From the NCBI GenBank assembly GCA_038323965.1, contig JBBQHM010000020.1:1-28494 (forward strand): a stretch of 28,494 nt of DNA, written 5' to 3'. The first letter of the stretch is position 1. The number at the start of each line of letters is the position of its first letter. The stretch comes from JBBQHM01 sp038323965 (GTDB taxonomy: Bacteria; Verrucomicrobiota; Verrucomicrobiia; Chthoniobacterales; UBA10450). The translations under genes and the position numbers were made by a program. Positions 15,851 through 23,512 of the stretch are shown one piece after another. The notes beneath the pieces are model-generated. The model saw only the letters and a list, made by a program, of their open reading frames with translations. It was not told the DNA's origin and ran no database searches.

Positions 15851-15925
15851 GCCAGGGTAGCTCAGTGGTAGAGCAGGGGACTCATAAGCCCTTGGTCGGG
15901 AGTTCAATTCTCCCCCCTGGTACCA
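15851..15925 (+). tRNA. tRNA with CAU anticodon (Met, elongator type; or Ile2)
   Basis: The cloverleaf folds as follows: acceptor GCCAGGG/CCCTGGT, D arm GCTC-AGTGGTA-GAGC, anticodon loop CTCATAA, T arm GGGAG-TTCAATT-CTCCC, discriminator A, and an encoded CCA (15923-15925). The first pair is G1-U72, and position 31-39 is A-G rather than a Watson-Crick pair. The initiator signature (C1-A72 and three G-C pairs next to the loop) is absent, so elongator Met is preferred; Ile2, where CAU is lysidine-modified, cannot be ruled out. A TTGACA lies at 15813-15818 with a poor -10. The GIY-YIG gene begins 7 bp downstream. Confidence 0.9.
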
Positions 15926-15932
15926 CATCGCG

Positions 15933-16175
15933 ATGGCTTCAGTTTACATTCTCCGGGGCGCTAATGGGCGACACTACATCGGATCGACGGTCGATATCGA
16001 CGCGCGGATCGCGCAACATCGGCGCGGCCATACTCACACGACCAAGCGCCTGGGCAGCTCGATCGAATTGATCGCGTCCAAGCAGTTTAACACGCTGAAG
16101 GAAGCCCGAGATTTTGAGCGCTCGTTGAAAGCTAAGAAAAATCCAGCGCTCGCCATCTACGCGCTGCGGCGATAG
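15933..16175 (+). CDS. Small GIY-YIG nuclease domain protein, tRNA-linked
   Basis: The 80-residue protein is a minimal GIY-YIG nuclease: VYIL (residues 4-7) and HYIG (14-17) form the two signature strands, DARIAQHRRG carries the catalytic-type arginine, and EARDFERSLKAKKNP carries the glutamate region. It resembles the stand-alone bacterial UPF0213/YhbQ-like group. It has no ribosome-binding site and begins 7 bp after the CCA of the tRNA, so it is probably read from the tRNA transcript. Its stop codon is the first three bases of a partial tRNA copy (16173-16229), so the gene sits exactly between two tRNA-derived sequences. That arrangement suggests it is, or was, part of a mobile unit using the tRNA as its site. 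Confidence 0.85.
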   Translation: MASVYILRGANGRHYIGSTVDIDARIAQHRRGHTHTTKRLGSSIELIASKQFNTLKEARDFERSLKAKKNPALAIYALRR

Positions 16176-16229
16176 AGCAGCCCCGAAAGCTTTCGGGGTT
16201 GGTCGGGAGTTCAATTCTTCCCCCTGGTA
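16173..16229 (+). repeat. Partial tRNA copy with palindrome replacing the anticodon arm
   Basis: TAGAGCAG (16173-16180) repeats tRNA bases 15869-15876, and 16199-16229 repeats the tRNA's last 31 bases (15892-15922) with a single mismatch. Between them the anticodon arm is replaced by CCCCGAAAGCTTTCGGGG (16181-16198), a perfect 18-bp palindrome. The 5' part of the tRNA (acceptor and most of the D arm) and the CCA are absent, so this is a remnant and not a functional tRNA. It could be a displaced attachment-site half, and the palindrome may also act as a terminator for the nuclease gene. Confidence 0.85.
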
Positions 16230-18415
16230 GCTATTTCGCGGCAACGCGCGAGATCGAGTTTTCCCGACGCCAGCACCGGAATTGCATCAACCAGACGCAC
16301 CTGTTTCGGAATCCACAGATTAGTTAGGCCCGCTTCTTTAAGGAAAGCGCGCAATTGATCGAGTGCGATTGGCACCGCGCTTAGCACAACCAGGGATTCG
16401 CCTTTGCTTTCATCGGGAATCCCGACAACGGCGATCCGTCTTTCGCTGTCTCCATCCAGTCCAAGCGCCCCGATGATTTTCTGCTCAACCGCTTCGTGGG
16501 AAACCATCTCGCCGCCAATTTTAGAGAAACGCGAAACGCGTCCTTCGATGAAGAGAAAGCCATCCTCATCGAATCGACCAATATCGCCGCTTTTGAACCA
16601 TCCATCCCGCAGCACCTCATCCGTCCGAGCTTTATCGCCAAGATATCCTTCAAAAATATTAGGCCCGCGTAACCAGAGCATTCCGGACTCGTGCAGCGAG
16701 CGATGTTCATTGGAGTCCGGATCGCGTATTTGCGCGGCAATTCCCGCCGCCATTTTCCCGACCGATCCGAGCCGATAGAGAGGTTGCGCCGAGACGTTGG
16801 GTCGTTCGGCAATCGGATCAGGAAGATTCACACTTACCACCGGCGACGTTTCCGTTAATCCGTATCCTTCGAAAACTCGTTTGCCGAATCGCGCTTCAAA
16901 ACTGGCCGCGAGATCGAGCGGCATTTTTTCCGCGCCGACGATCACGAGGCGTGCGGAGCGAAGCTGCTCCGGCTTCGCTTTGCGCAAATACGCGCGCAGA
17001 AAAGTGGGCGTAGCCAGAATCACGGTCGCGCGATAGCGGTCGATTAATTCGGCGTTCTTCGCCGCGTCGAGCGGATTAGGATAGGTGACGATTTTTACAC
17101 TCTCAATCAGCGGATACCACAGCGTGACGGTGCAGCCAAAGCTGTGGAAAAATGGGAGCGAAGCAAGAATCGCGTCGTTGTCATCCGCGTCGAGCATGAC
17201 ACTGAACTGGGAGACGTTACCGAGGATATTTCGATGGCTCAGCACGACGCCCTTTGGTTCTCCGGAGCTTCCGCTCGTGAAGAGCAGGACGGCCTCATCG
17301 TGCGGGTTGTACGACGGGAGACCCAGGCAGCGGACCAGCAACCCGCGCGGTAAAAGCAGAGCCGCCAACCACCAAGAGGCAACGCGCTTTTTCATCGTGG
17401 GTAGTATTTCATCCAGCCAGATGGTTTTTTCCGGCCATGGAAATTCCGGTATCCGACTGCGAAAAGCTCGCGCGGAAATCACGCAGTCGAGGTCCGCGCT
17501 TTTGATTGCGTGTTTCACCGCAGCGCTTCCGGCAGTGAAGTTGAGTCCCACGGGAATTTTCCCGGCGAGCGTCACCGCAAGATTGGCGACAACTGCGGCC
17601 TTGCTCGATGGCAAGACGATTCCCACGCGCTTTCCGGGAACGCTGCGCTTGATCTGCCGGCTCAATGCCAGCGCCACACCGAGAAGTTTTCCGCGGCTTA
17701 GCTCAGTTCCATCCGTGCCGTCGATTATGGCGGTGGCAAAACGTTTTCGTTTTAAGCCGCGCACGCATTCCGCCGCCAGATGTCGGCGGAGGATCGGTCT
17801 TCGCTCGTAGCATTCGGCGCCGAGCTCCAGCATCTCCTCGCGCAATGTCGCGACGTCGGCGCAATCCGGAGATAGAGGCCGGCCGAAGGCGACGGTGACC
17901 TTGTAGGGAAAACGCTCTGGCCATTTGGTGAAAAAGCGGCCGCCCCGAAATGAGAAAATAGATCCCCAGAGACGATCCAGCCAGACAGGAACGGCGGGCG
18001 CGTCAGACGATGAAGTGATGAGTTGATAGCCGCGCTGGAGTCGCGCTAGCGTGCCCGTCCGGGATAACTGACCTTCGGGGAAAACGCAGACAATTTCCCC
18101 ACGATCCAAAGCGTCAGCCGCCGCTCGGAGTGCGCGACGCGGCTTCTTTTGATTTATCGGAATGCAACCCGCGGTCTTGAGAATTTGATGGAGCAGTCTT
18201 TGCCGATAAAACGTTTCGTCGATGATGAAACGAATCGGACGCGGACATGCGAGCTGCAGCACGATCGCGTCGACCCACGTGATGTGATTGGGCAGCAGCA
18301 AACATCCTCCAATGGGTAAACGCGAGGTGCCGAGCACTTCCACCCGGTACACGATTCGACCGAACAGTTTGCCGGTGAAGAAAAGTATACGTTCGGCGAG
18401 AGAGCGGTCGGGCAT
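16211..18415 (-). CDS. aas: Bifunctional lysophospholipid acyltransferase / acyl-ACP synthetase (Aas-like)
   Basis: The 734-residue protein has an N-terminal PlsC-type acyltransferase domain with NHITWVD (His44-x4-Asp49) and FPEGQLSRTG (112-121). This is followed by an acyl-adenylating domain with LLFTSGSSGEPKGVVLSHRN (377-396), GYGLTETSP (near 517) and a late GWFKSGDIG segment. Order and length match E. coli Aas (719 residues), which reacylates lysophosphatidylethanolamine at the inner membrane using fatty acid activated on ACP. The last five residues (TRGKN) and stop are encoded by the partial tRNA copy, so the native C-terminus has been altered. It is divergent, with a 49-bp gap, from a Spinster-type transporter. 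The acyl donor and exact lysolipid are inference. Confidence 0.85.
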   Translation of the reverse strand: MPDRSLAERILFFTGKLFGRIVYRVEVLGTSRLPIGGCLLLPNHITWVDAIVLQLACPRPIRFIIDETFYRQRLLHQILKTAGCIPINQKKPRRALRAAADALDRGEIVCVFPEGQLSRTGTLARLQRGYQLITSSSDAPAVPVWLDRLWGSIFSFRGGRFFTKWPERFPYKVTVAFGRPLSPDCADVATLREEMLELGAECYERRPILRRHLAAECVRGLKRKRFATAIIDGTDGTELSRGKLLGVALALSRQIKRSVPGKRVGIVLPSSKAAVVANLAVTLAGKIPVGLNFTAGSAAVKHAIKSADLDCVISARAFRSRIPEFPWPEKTIWLDEILPTMKKRVASWWLAALLLPRGLLVRCLGLPSYNPHDEAVLLFTSGSSGEPKGVVLSHRNILGNVSQFSVMLDADDNDAILASLPFFHSFGCTVTLWYPLIESVKIVTYPNPLDAAKNAELIDRYRATVILATPTFLRAYLRKAKPEQLRSARLVIVGAEKMPLDLAASFEARFGKRVFEGYGLTETSPVVSVNLPDPIAERPNVSAQPLYRLGSVGKMAAGIAAQIRDPDSNEHRSLHESGMLWLRGPNIFEGYLGDKARTDEVLRDGWFKSGDIGRFDEDGFLFIEGRVSRFSKIGGEMVSHEAVEQKIIGALGLDGDSERRIAVVGIPDESKGESLVVLSAVPIALDQLRAFLKEAGLTNLWIPKQVRLVDAIPVLASGKLDLARCREIATRGKN

Positions 18416-18424
18416 TGTTTAAGG

Positions 18425-18453
18425 TTTACAATCACACGCTCCGCATCTGCAAT
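18425..18453. promoter_or_regulatory. Overlapping divergent promoters of aas and the MFS gene
   Basis: Plus strand: TTTACA (18425-18430), 17 bases, TGCAAT (18448-18453), then 11 bases to the ATG at 18465. Minus strand: TTGCAG (18452-18447), 16 bases, TGTAAA (18430-18425), then nine bases to the ATG at 18415. Each hexamer region would serve as -35 in one direction and -10 in the other. The matches are moderate (four or five of six). Confidence 0.4.
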
Positions 18454-18464
18454 CGGCAATTCTG

Positions 18465-19718
18465 ATGTCGGAAGAACTAAAGTCTTCTCACGCACGTCGC
18501 TCGCTCGTGCTGTTGGTCGCAATCAATCTTTTTAACTATATCGACCGACAGGTTCTCGCGGCGGTGGAGCCGAATATTCGCGATACCTTTTTTTCGCGCG
18601 GCGATGTGAACGCGATGGCGACGACGGGCCTGCTGGGAACGGCATTTCTTGTCACCTACATGATTTCAGCTCCCCTGCTGGGCTGGATCGCGGATCGCTT
18701 TTCGCGCTGGATCATCGTCGGTGTCGCGATAGTGCTCTGGAGCCTGGCGAGTGGCGCTTCCGGTCTGGCGACGACGTTCGGGATGTTGCTGCTGATGCGA
18801 GTGTTCGTCGGGATCGGCGAGGGCGGATACGGGCCGGCGGCGCCAACGATCCTGGCGGATTTGTACCCGCTCGAAAAGCGGGGACGAATCCTCGCTATTT
18901 TTTGCGCGGCGATTCCTGTCGGCAGCGCGTTGGGTTACGTTTTGGGTGGCATCGTCTCCGCTCACCTCGGCTGGCGCTGGGCTTTTTATCTCGTCACGCC
19001 GCCCGGTGTTTTGCTCGGCGCGCTCTGTTTCTTCCAACGAGATCCGCGCGCTGCGGCGTCAGGTCGCGGGCAGAAAGCGCAAGCCGGTTTTCGTGAGTAT
19101 CGCGAACTCTTCCGGACGCGCTCCTATGTTTTCAACTGTCTCGCGCAAACTGCATTCACCTTTGCGATTGGCGGGCTTGGATTTTGGGTCGCCGCGTATT
19201 TGCGCTACCGCGGTCAGCCTGATTCCGACAAAGCTTATTTTGGATTGATTACCGTGGTCGCCGGTTTGAGTTCTACCCTTCTCGGAGGTTGGATTGCCGA
19301 CCGGCTGAGAAGTCGATACGCCGGGTCATATTTTTTGGTATCGAGCATCGGCATGTTACTCGCGTTCCCATTTTTCCTGGCTGCGCTCTACGTTCCTTTC
19401 CCGCTGGCATGGGCGTTTATGTTTGTTGCGATCTTCTTCGCTTTCTTGAACACGGGTCCCTCCAACACCGCTCTCGCAAACGTTGCCCGTCCCTCGGTGC
19501 GTGCCACCGCTTTCGCGATGAATATCCTGGTCATTCACCTGCTTGGTGACGCGGCGGCATTCCCGGCAATCGGATACATCGCCGGACACTCAAACATGAA
19601 CGTCGCTTTCCTGGTTGTGTCCGGGATGATGCTGCTCTCGGGATTGTTTTGGCTGATAGGAATCAAGTATCTGGGGGCGGATACCGACCGCATCGAACGC
19701 GGCGCCGTTCCAGCATAA
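18465..19718 (+). CDS. Spinster-type MFS transporter (probable lysophospholipid/lipid transporter)
   Basis: The 417-residue protein has about 12 membrane segments and the Spinster-family pattern at its start: LFNYIDRQVLAAVEPNIRDT, then LGTAFLVTYMISAPLLGWIA, GWIADRFSR, RVFVGIGEGGYGPAAPTILA and FCAAIPVGSALGYVLGG. Animal Spinster proteins carry sphingosine-1-phosphate (SPNS2) or lysophospholipids (SPNS1). The neighbour is an Aas-like lysophospholipid acyltransferase, and in Enterobacteria Aas is paired with LplT, an MFS lysophospholipid flippase of another subfamily. A lysophospholipid role here is inference from both lines. The start is close behind a predicted -10, and a bidirectional terminator begins at the stop codon. 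Confidence 0.8.
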   Translation: MSEELKSSHARRSLVLLVAINLFNYIDRQVLAAVEPNIRDTFFSRGDVNAMATTGLLGTAFLVTYMISAPLLGWIADRFSRWIIVGVAIVLWSLASGASGLATTFGMLLLMRVFVGIGEGGYGPAAPTILADLYPLEKRGRILAIFCAAIPVGSALGYVLGGIVSAHLGWRWAFYLVTPPGVLLGALCFFQRDPRAAASGRGQKAQAGFREYRELFRTRSYVFNCLAQTAFTFAIGGLGFWVAAYLRYRGQPDSDKAYFGLITVVAGLSSTLLGGWIADRLRSRYAGSYFLVSSIGMLLAFPFFLAALYVPFPLAWAFMFVAIFFAFLNTGPSNTALANVARPSVRATAFAMNILVIHLLGDAAAFPAIGYIAGHSNMNVAFLVVSGMMLLSGLFWLIGIKYLGADTDRIERGAVPA

Positions 19719-19760
19719 AAAAACCGCAGGAGCGATCTCTCACTCCTGCGGTTCTAATTT
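19718..19760. terminator. Bidirectional rho-independent terminator
   Basis: An 11-bp stem (AACCGCAGGAG 19722-19732, CTCCTGCGGTT 19743-19753) with a ten-base loop is flanked by an A-run on the left and TCTAATTTT on the right. It serves the MFS gene on the plus strand and the PRC-barrel gene on the minus strand, which converge here. Confidence 0.8.
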
Positions 19761-19787
19761 TACGCAGCGAACTGCGCGTAACTTCCG

Positions 19788-20780
19788 TTACGGAGTTGCG
19801 GTTGGAGCTGCCTCAGCGTCCTCGGAGCCAGCCTTTTCCTTTTTCTTGGCTGCTTTACGCTCAGCCTTATTGGCGTCCATGTTCGAGTCAGATTTGTCTG
19901 CGGCTTTATCCGCCTTGGCAGATTTGGCCGATGTTGACGTCGTGGAATCGGTCGATGTTGTCGCCGATGTGCCGGAACCGGTCGAAACGCCAGTCGAACT
20001 CTTTAGCGAGGCGCTAGGAGTGCTCGTTGCCTTTACCGCAGCAGAAGCAGACACAGCAGCGCTTGCACTTGGTTTAGGAGTCGATGGCGCAGAAGCGCTC
20101 GCGGTTGCAGATGGCATTGCCGACATGCTCGCACTCGGCGAAGCGGAAGGCATCGCGGACATGCTCGCACTTGGAGATGCGGATGACATTGGAGTCATGC
20201 TCGCGCTTGCGCTTGGGGCAACTGATGCGCCTGCACTTGTCGTCGCTCCGTAACTACGGGTGGTGCTGCTGCCGAAGCTGGTGCCGCCACCGCCGAGGTT
20301 GATGCTTACGCCAACTGCCGGTTGCACACCGTAATAGGAGTAAACGTTGCCTGCGTATCCGGAGGTCGAATACTCGTTGATGCGGTTGTAATCGTAAACA
20401 GGAGCATTGTAGATACGCTCGCGTTCCGTGCGGACGGTGACGTAGCTAGGATCTGAGCCGAAGCTGTAAACGCTGTAGGGAACTGCGACGGTTTTTGACG
20501 TCGTCGTCGTGGTGCGGCTGCTACCAGTGCTGCCGCCGCTTGGCCCGCCGGTCGAAAGAACAGTGTAGGCCATGCAGCCCGTTTCACGATCGAGCACGAC
20601 GTCTTTGACAACGCCGACCTCTTCGCCTTTGGAGTCCTTAACTTTCATGCCGACGATTTTACTCGTCTGCACGTAACCAGAAGTACTGGTGTTGGTGGTG
20701 CTCTGGGTTTGAGCTTGGAGTGAAGCAGACGCCAAGCCGATAACGGCGAGCGCTGCTCCGTAGATAACAGATTTTTTCAT
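19788..20780 (-). CDS. Exported PRC-barrel protein with Ser/Ala/Pro repeat tail
   Basis: The ATG at 20780 is chosen because it begins a signal peptide (MKKSVIYGAALAVIGLASAS, mature end near AQTQ); the frame is open 68 codons further upstream, but that part is not signal-like. In the 330-residue form, residues from about 37 (SGYVQTSKIVGMKVKDSKGE) to 110 look like a PRC-barrel with the VGVVKDVVLDRETG turn. A Tyr/Gly/Ser-rich middle follows, then a low-complexity stretch with repeated SASPSASMSAMP units. The charged end is rich in Lys, Ala, Asp and Glu (KAERKAAKKKEKAGSED). The tail suggests an extended wall- or envelope-associated region. Function unknown. Confidence 0.75.
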   Translation of the reverse strand: MKKSVIYGAALAVIGLASASLQAQTQSTTNTSTSGYVQTSKIVGMKVKDSKGEEVGVVKDVVLDRETGCMAYTVLSTGGPSGGSTGSSRTTTTTSKTVAVPYSVYSFGSDPSYVTVRTERERIYNAPVYDYNRINEYSTSGYAGNVYSYYGVQPAVGVSINLGGGGTSFGSSTTRSYGATTSAGASVAPSASASMTPMSSASPSASMSAMPSASPSASMSAMPSATASASAPSTPKPSASAAVSASAAVKATSTPSASLKSSTGVSTGSGTSATTSTDSTTSTSAKSAKADKAADKSDSNMDANKAERKAAKKKEKAGSEDAEAAPTATP

Positions 20781-20799
20781 AAGTTTATTTAGAGACGAA

Positions 20800-20826
20800 A
20801 TGGGCGCTGCATTATTCAGTGCCCAT
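20800..20826 (-). terminator. Hairpin downstream of the TMTC-like gene
   Basis: ATGGGCGCTG (20800-20809) pairs with CAGTGCCCAT (20817-20826) over ten positions with one G-U. On the minus strand it follows the TMTC-like stop by about 67 bp and is followed by TTTCGTCTC, a weak T-run. It may terminate that gene or lie in the PRC-barrel gene's leader. Confidence 0.35.
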
Positions 20827-20892
20827 ATCTGGTTCGCGCTCTCTACGCAGGGCGGATGTGCGGAACCTAACGAATGCAGGAATAGCGGGGTT

Positions 20893-22671
20893 TTAATGCG
20901 ATTGGAGGTGGACGTCGTACTCGTTTGCAACCCGGAGCGCCTCCTTCCCTTCATCGGCGTACCCGGTGCGAACCAGCAAATCACCTAAAACCGACCAGGT
21001 GTCCGCGCGATACCATTGCGTTTGCAGCGTCGAACGCAGCTCGGCAATAGCGGCGGGAACAGCTCCAGTCTCGATCAGAGCACGGATATATCGGCGCTCG
21101 ATGTCCCAGTCCGGAGGTCCGGTTCGGGAGGCGAGCCGTAGCCGCCGGAGATCGGCTTTGCCACTCTCTTTGTTATCTAGAATTGATAACAACTGCTGGG
21201 CGCGTGCTTCGACCACGGAAGATTTGATCGCACGCTCGAGAACACTGCGCGCGCCCACCAAATCGTTTCGCCGCAAACGGACGGCGGCGAGATTCACGAG
21301 TGCGAAAGGCTGTTCCGGATCCTTGCGCAACGCCATTTCCAAGAGCTCCTCGGCACGATCGAGATGATTTTCGCCGGATTCGAGCATTGCAAGATTGATC
21401 AACATTCTGGGCGAATCTCCGCCGGCCGCGATCGTTCGTTCAAGGAAGGTGCGCTGATCTTTCCAGTCGAAACACCGCACAAAACTTCGGGTGCCGAGGG
21501 TGGCTGCAACAAGGGCGGCAATTGCTGCGATAAAAGAAGTGGCGCGTGCCGTCCGCAGCCGTGAGGCGACCTCTGACGAGACTGCGATGAGAAAAAATGC
21601 CATCGGAACGTAGAGCCAATGCTCCGCAACGGTCGCATTAAGCCCGAAAAGTCCGCTGAGCGGGAGATAAGCCACGACCGCGCAACCCAGGGAGAAGAAG
21701 GCCGCGGAATCGCTACGCCGAATTTTCCAGAGATACCAACCAAACACTGCCGCGATCACTACGCCCGCCAAAGTCTGCAATTCGAGCATGGATGCGTTGG
21801 TGATGCTTCCCTCGTTAAATCCGCTCGGATGGGTGGCGACCGTGCGCTCCATGTGCAGGTTTCGCGGCCAGAATAGAATCTTCGAGTATTCGGCTACAGC
21901 ACGGGCGGCCAGGATGGGCCGAACCAGTGCAGGTGTTGCCGCGTGTAACTGGGGTATCTCGACGCGATCGGCCTGTGCGCGTAACGTAACGTAAACCGTG
22001 GCTACTAATGCAGTCGCGACGAGCGCGTAGCGGACTCCACGCCAGTCTCTTCGTATTAGTGTGACGAAGAGCAAAATGGCGGCGAAGACCAGACCACTTT
22101 CCTTACTCAATGCTGAAAATAGGACCGACAGCGCGGCGCCGACGTACAATTTAATCGCGTGCTCGCGATCTGATTTGGCTGCTTTAAGTGCGAGGTAGAG
22201 CGCGAAAAATCCGAAAGCCGCGGCCAGCGAATCTGCTCGCCCCGAGACGTAGGCTACAACCGCTGAATGCGCAGGGTGAACCGCCCATATCATTGCCGCT
22301 GCGATAGCTGACCACCGTCTTCGATCCTCGGTGAGGGCCGAGATGTTCAGGAGCTCCAGAGCGAGCGCGTACACTGCAAGAGCGGCAGCGCAATGGATCA
22401 GGATATTCGTGACGTGATACGCGGCTGGGCGAAAGATGAACGCCCAGTATTCCACTGTATAAGTGAGCCGCTGGATCGGCCGGAAAAAGTCCGACGGCGT
22501 CGCATCGGTAAAAAGAAAATGCTGCATGCCTTCTGGAATCAATCGCCAGCTGCGGATCAAGGGATCTCGTAAGACCAGCGCGGTGTCGTCCCAGACAAAG
22601 CCGTTTTGCACGGCCGGCGCGTAGCTCGCCAGGACGGCGAGAACGATTAAAAGTGGCGCGAATTTTTTCAT
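20893..22671 (-). CDS. TMTC-like membrane glycosyltransferase with C-terminal TPR repeats
   Basis: The 592-residue protein has a long N-terminal part with roughly ten membrane helices. The motifs follow the TMTC/GT-C pattern: NGFVWDDTALV in the first loop (the acidic pair expected of GT-C enzymes), FRPIQRLTYTVEYW, AAYHVTNILIHCAAALAVY and IWAVHPAHSAVVAYVSGRAD. From about residue 425 it becomes soluble and TPR-like (PRMLINLAMLESGENHLDRA, DPEQPFALVNLAAVRLRRND, a later SVLGDLLVRTGYADEGKEAL). In animals TMTC proteins are O-mannosyltransferases; many bacterial relatives are unstudied, so the activity is inference. It is divergent from the L,D-transpeptidase-like gene by 31 bp. Confidence 0.75.
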   Translation of the reverse strand: MKKFAPLLIVLAVLASYAPAVQNGFVWDDTALVLRDPLIRSWRLIPEGMQHFLFTDATPSDFFRPIQRLTYTVEYWAFIFRPAAYHVTNILIHCAAALAVYALALELLNISALTEDRRRWSAIAAAMIWAVHPAHSAVVAYVSGRADSLAAAFGFFALYLALKAAKSDREHAIKLYVGAALSVLFSALSKESGLVFAAILLFVTLIRRDWRGVRYALVATALVATVYVTLRAQADRVEIPQLHAATPALVRPILAARAVAEYSKILFWPRNLHMERTVATHPSGFNEGSITNASMLELQTLAGVVIAAVFGWYLWKIRRSDSAAFFSLGCAVVAYLPLSGLFGLNATVAEHWLYVPMAFFLIAVSSEVASRLRTARATSFIAAIAALVAATLGTRSFVRCFDWKDQRTFLERTIAAGGDSPRMLINLAMLESGENHLDRAEELLEMALRKDPEQPFALVNLAAVRLRRNDLVGARSVLERAIKSSVVEARAQQLLSILDNKESGKADLRRLRLASRTGPPDWDIERRYIRALIETGAVPAAIAELRSTLQTQWYRADTWSVLGDLLVRTGYADEGKEALRVANEYDVHLQSH

Positions 22672-22702
22672 CGGAAGAAAGCGAAATGTGTAAAGCTAGG
22701 GA

Positions 22703-23461
22703 ATGAAGAATCGACGCCTGAAATGGCTTGCGGTGGCGTGTGCGCTTCTCGCGAGCAGCGCGCATGCCGCCGGTGTGTCCGAAGATTGCCGGCAGCTGAT
22801 CGTGGCCATCGCGCCAGACGCAAATTCGATGCACGGCCGTCTGCAGTTATTCGAGCGAAACGGGTCGGCTTGGGGGCGGACGGGCGATTCATGGCCGGTG
22901 CTGTTTGGAAAAAATGGCATCGCATGGGGCACCGGGATAGCAGGGCAGAATGAACCCGGGCCGCGCAAGCATGAACGAGACGGGCGCGCGCCGGCAGGAA
23001 TTTTTCGTATCGGCAAAATTTACACTTATGATGCGCATCTTCCTGCGGGAGCCGACTATCCATTTCATCAGGTGACAGCTGCTGACGCGTGGGTCGATGA
23101 CGTCAGCAGTCCTGATTATAACCGGTTCGTTACGATCGCGGATCCGGCAAACCCGCCGCCATGGTTCGAGAAAGGGAAGATGCGGCACAACGATTTCGCT
23201 TATCGGTGGCTGGTAGAGATTCGCCATAATTCCGATCCGCCCGTGGCGGGGGACGGCAGCGCCATTTTCTTCCACATCCGCCGCGGGGAGAATCGGCCGA
23301 CAGCCGGATGCACGACGATGGCGGAGGAAAACCTTGTGCGTCTCATCAGTTGGTTGCGTGCGCCAAAACATCCAAGTTACGTCCTGCTCTCGGAGGAAGA
23401 GTATCGGAAGAGAGCGACCGAGTGGCATTTGCCGCCGCCCGAAATTGCGCTGGCGAAGTAG
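22703..23461 (+). CDS. L,D-transpeptidase (YkuD-like) family protein
   Basis: The 252-residue exported protein has a signal peptide (MKNRRLKWLAVACALLASSAHA). It carries a YkuD-type catalytic motif, with His191 in FFHIRRG and Cys203 in TAGCTTM, matching the H-x(n)-S/T-x-G-C pattern of L,D-transpeptidases. The upstream RAPAGIFRIG (95-104) also fits, where the family usually has TPxGxF. These enzymes form 3-3 peptidoglycan crosslinks or attach proteins to the wall in the periplasm. A lipid or amidase-like role is known for some relatives, so the exact reaction is uncertain. AGGGA lies directly before the ATG, too close for an ideal ribosome-binding site. Confidence 0.8.
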   Translation: MKNRRLKWLAVACALLASSAHAAGVSEDCRQLIVAIAPDANSMHGRLQLFERNGSAWGRTGDSWPVLFGKNGIAWGTGIAGQNEPGPRKHERDGRAPAGIFRIGKIYTYDAHLPAGADYPFHQVTAADAWVDDVSSPDYNRFVTIADPANPPPWFEKGKMRHNDFAYRWLVEIRHNSDPPVAGDGSAIFFHIRRGENRPTAGCTTMAEENLVRLISWLRAPKHPSYVLLSEEEYRKRATEWHLPPPEIALAK

Positions 23462-23512
23462 TTTCTCCCTTGGTTGATCGCGGTCAACGTTGCCCTACAG
23501 TCGTCGCAGGGA

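Noticed and set aside
15865..16071. Open frame running through the tRNA into the nuclease gene (MVEQGTHKPLVGSS...)
   Set aside because: It is a translation of the tRNA itself and is out of frame with the GIY-YIG protein. Such readings cause false N-terminal extensions in databases.
20781..20984. 68-codon upstream extension of the PRC-barrel protein
   Set aside because: The signal peptide begins at the ATG at 20780; the extension overlaps the TMTC-like gene's end and has no signal-like or conserved sequence.
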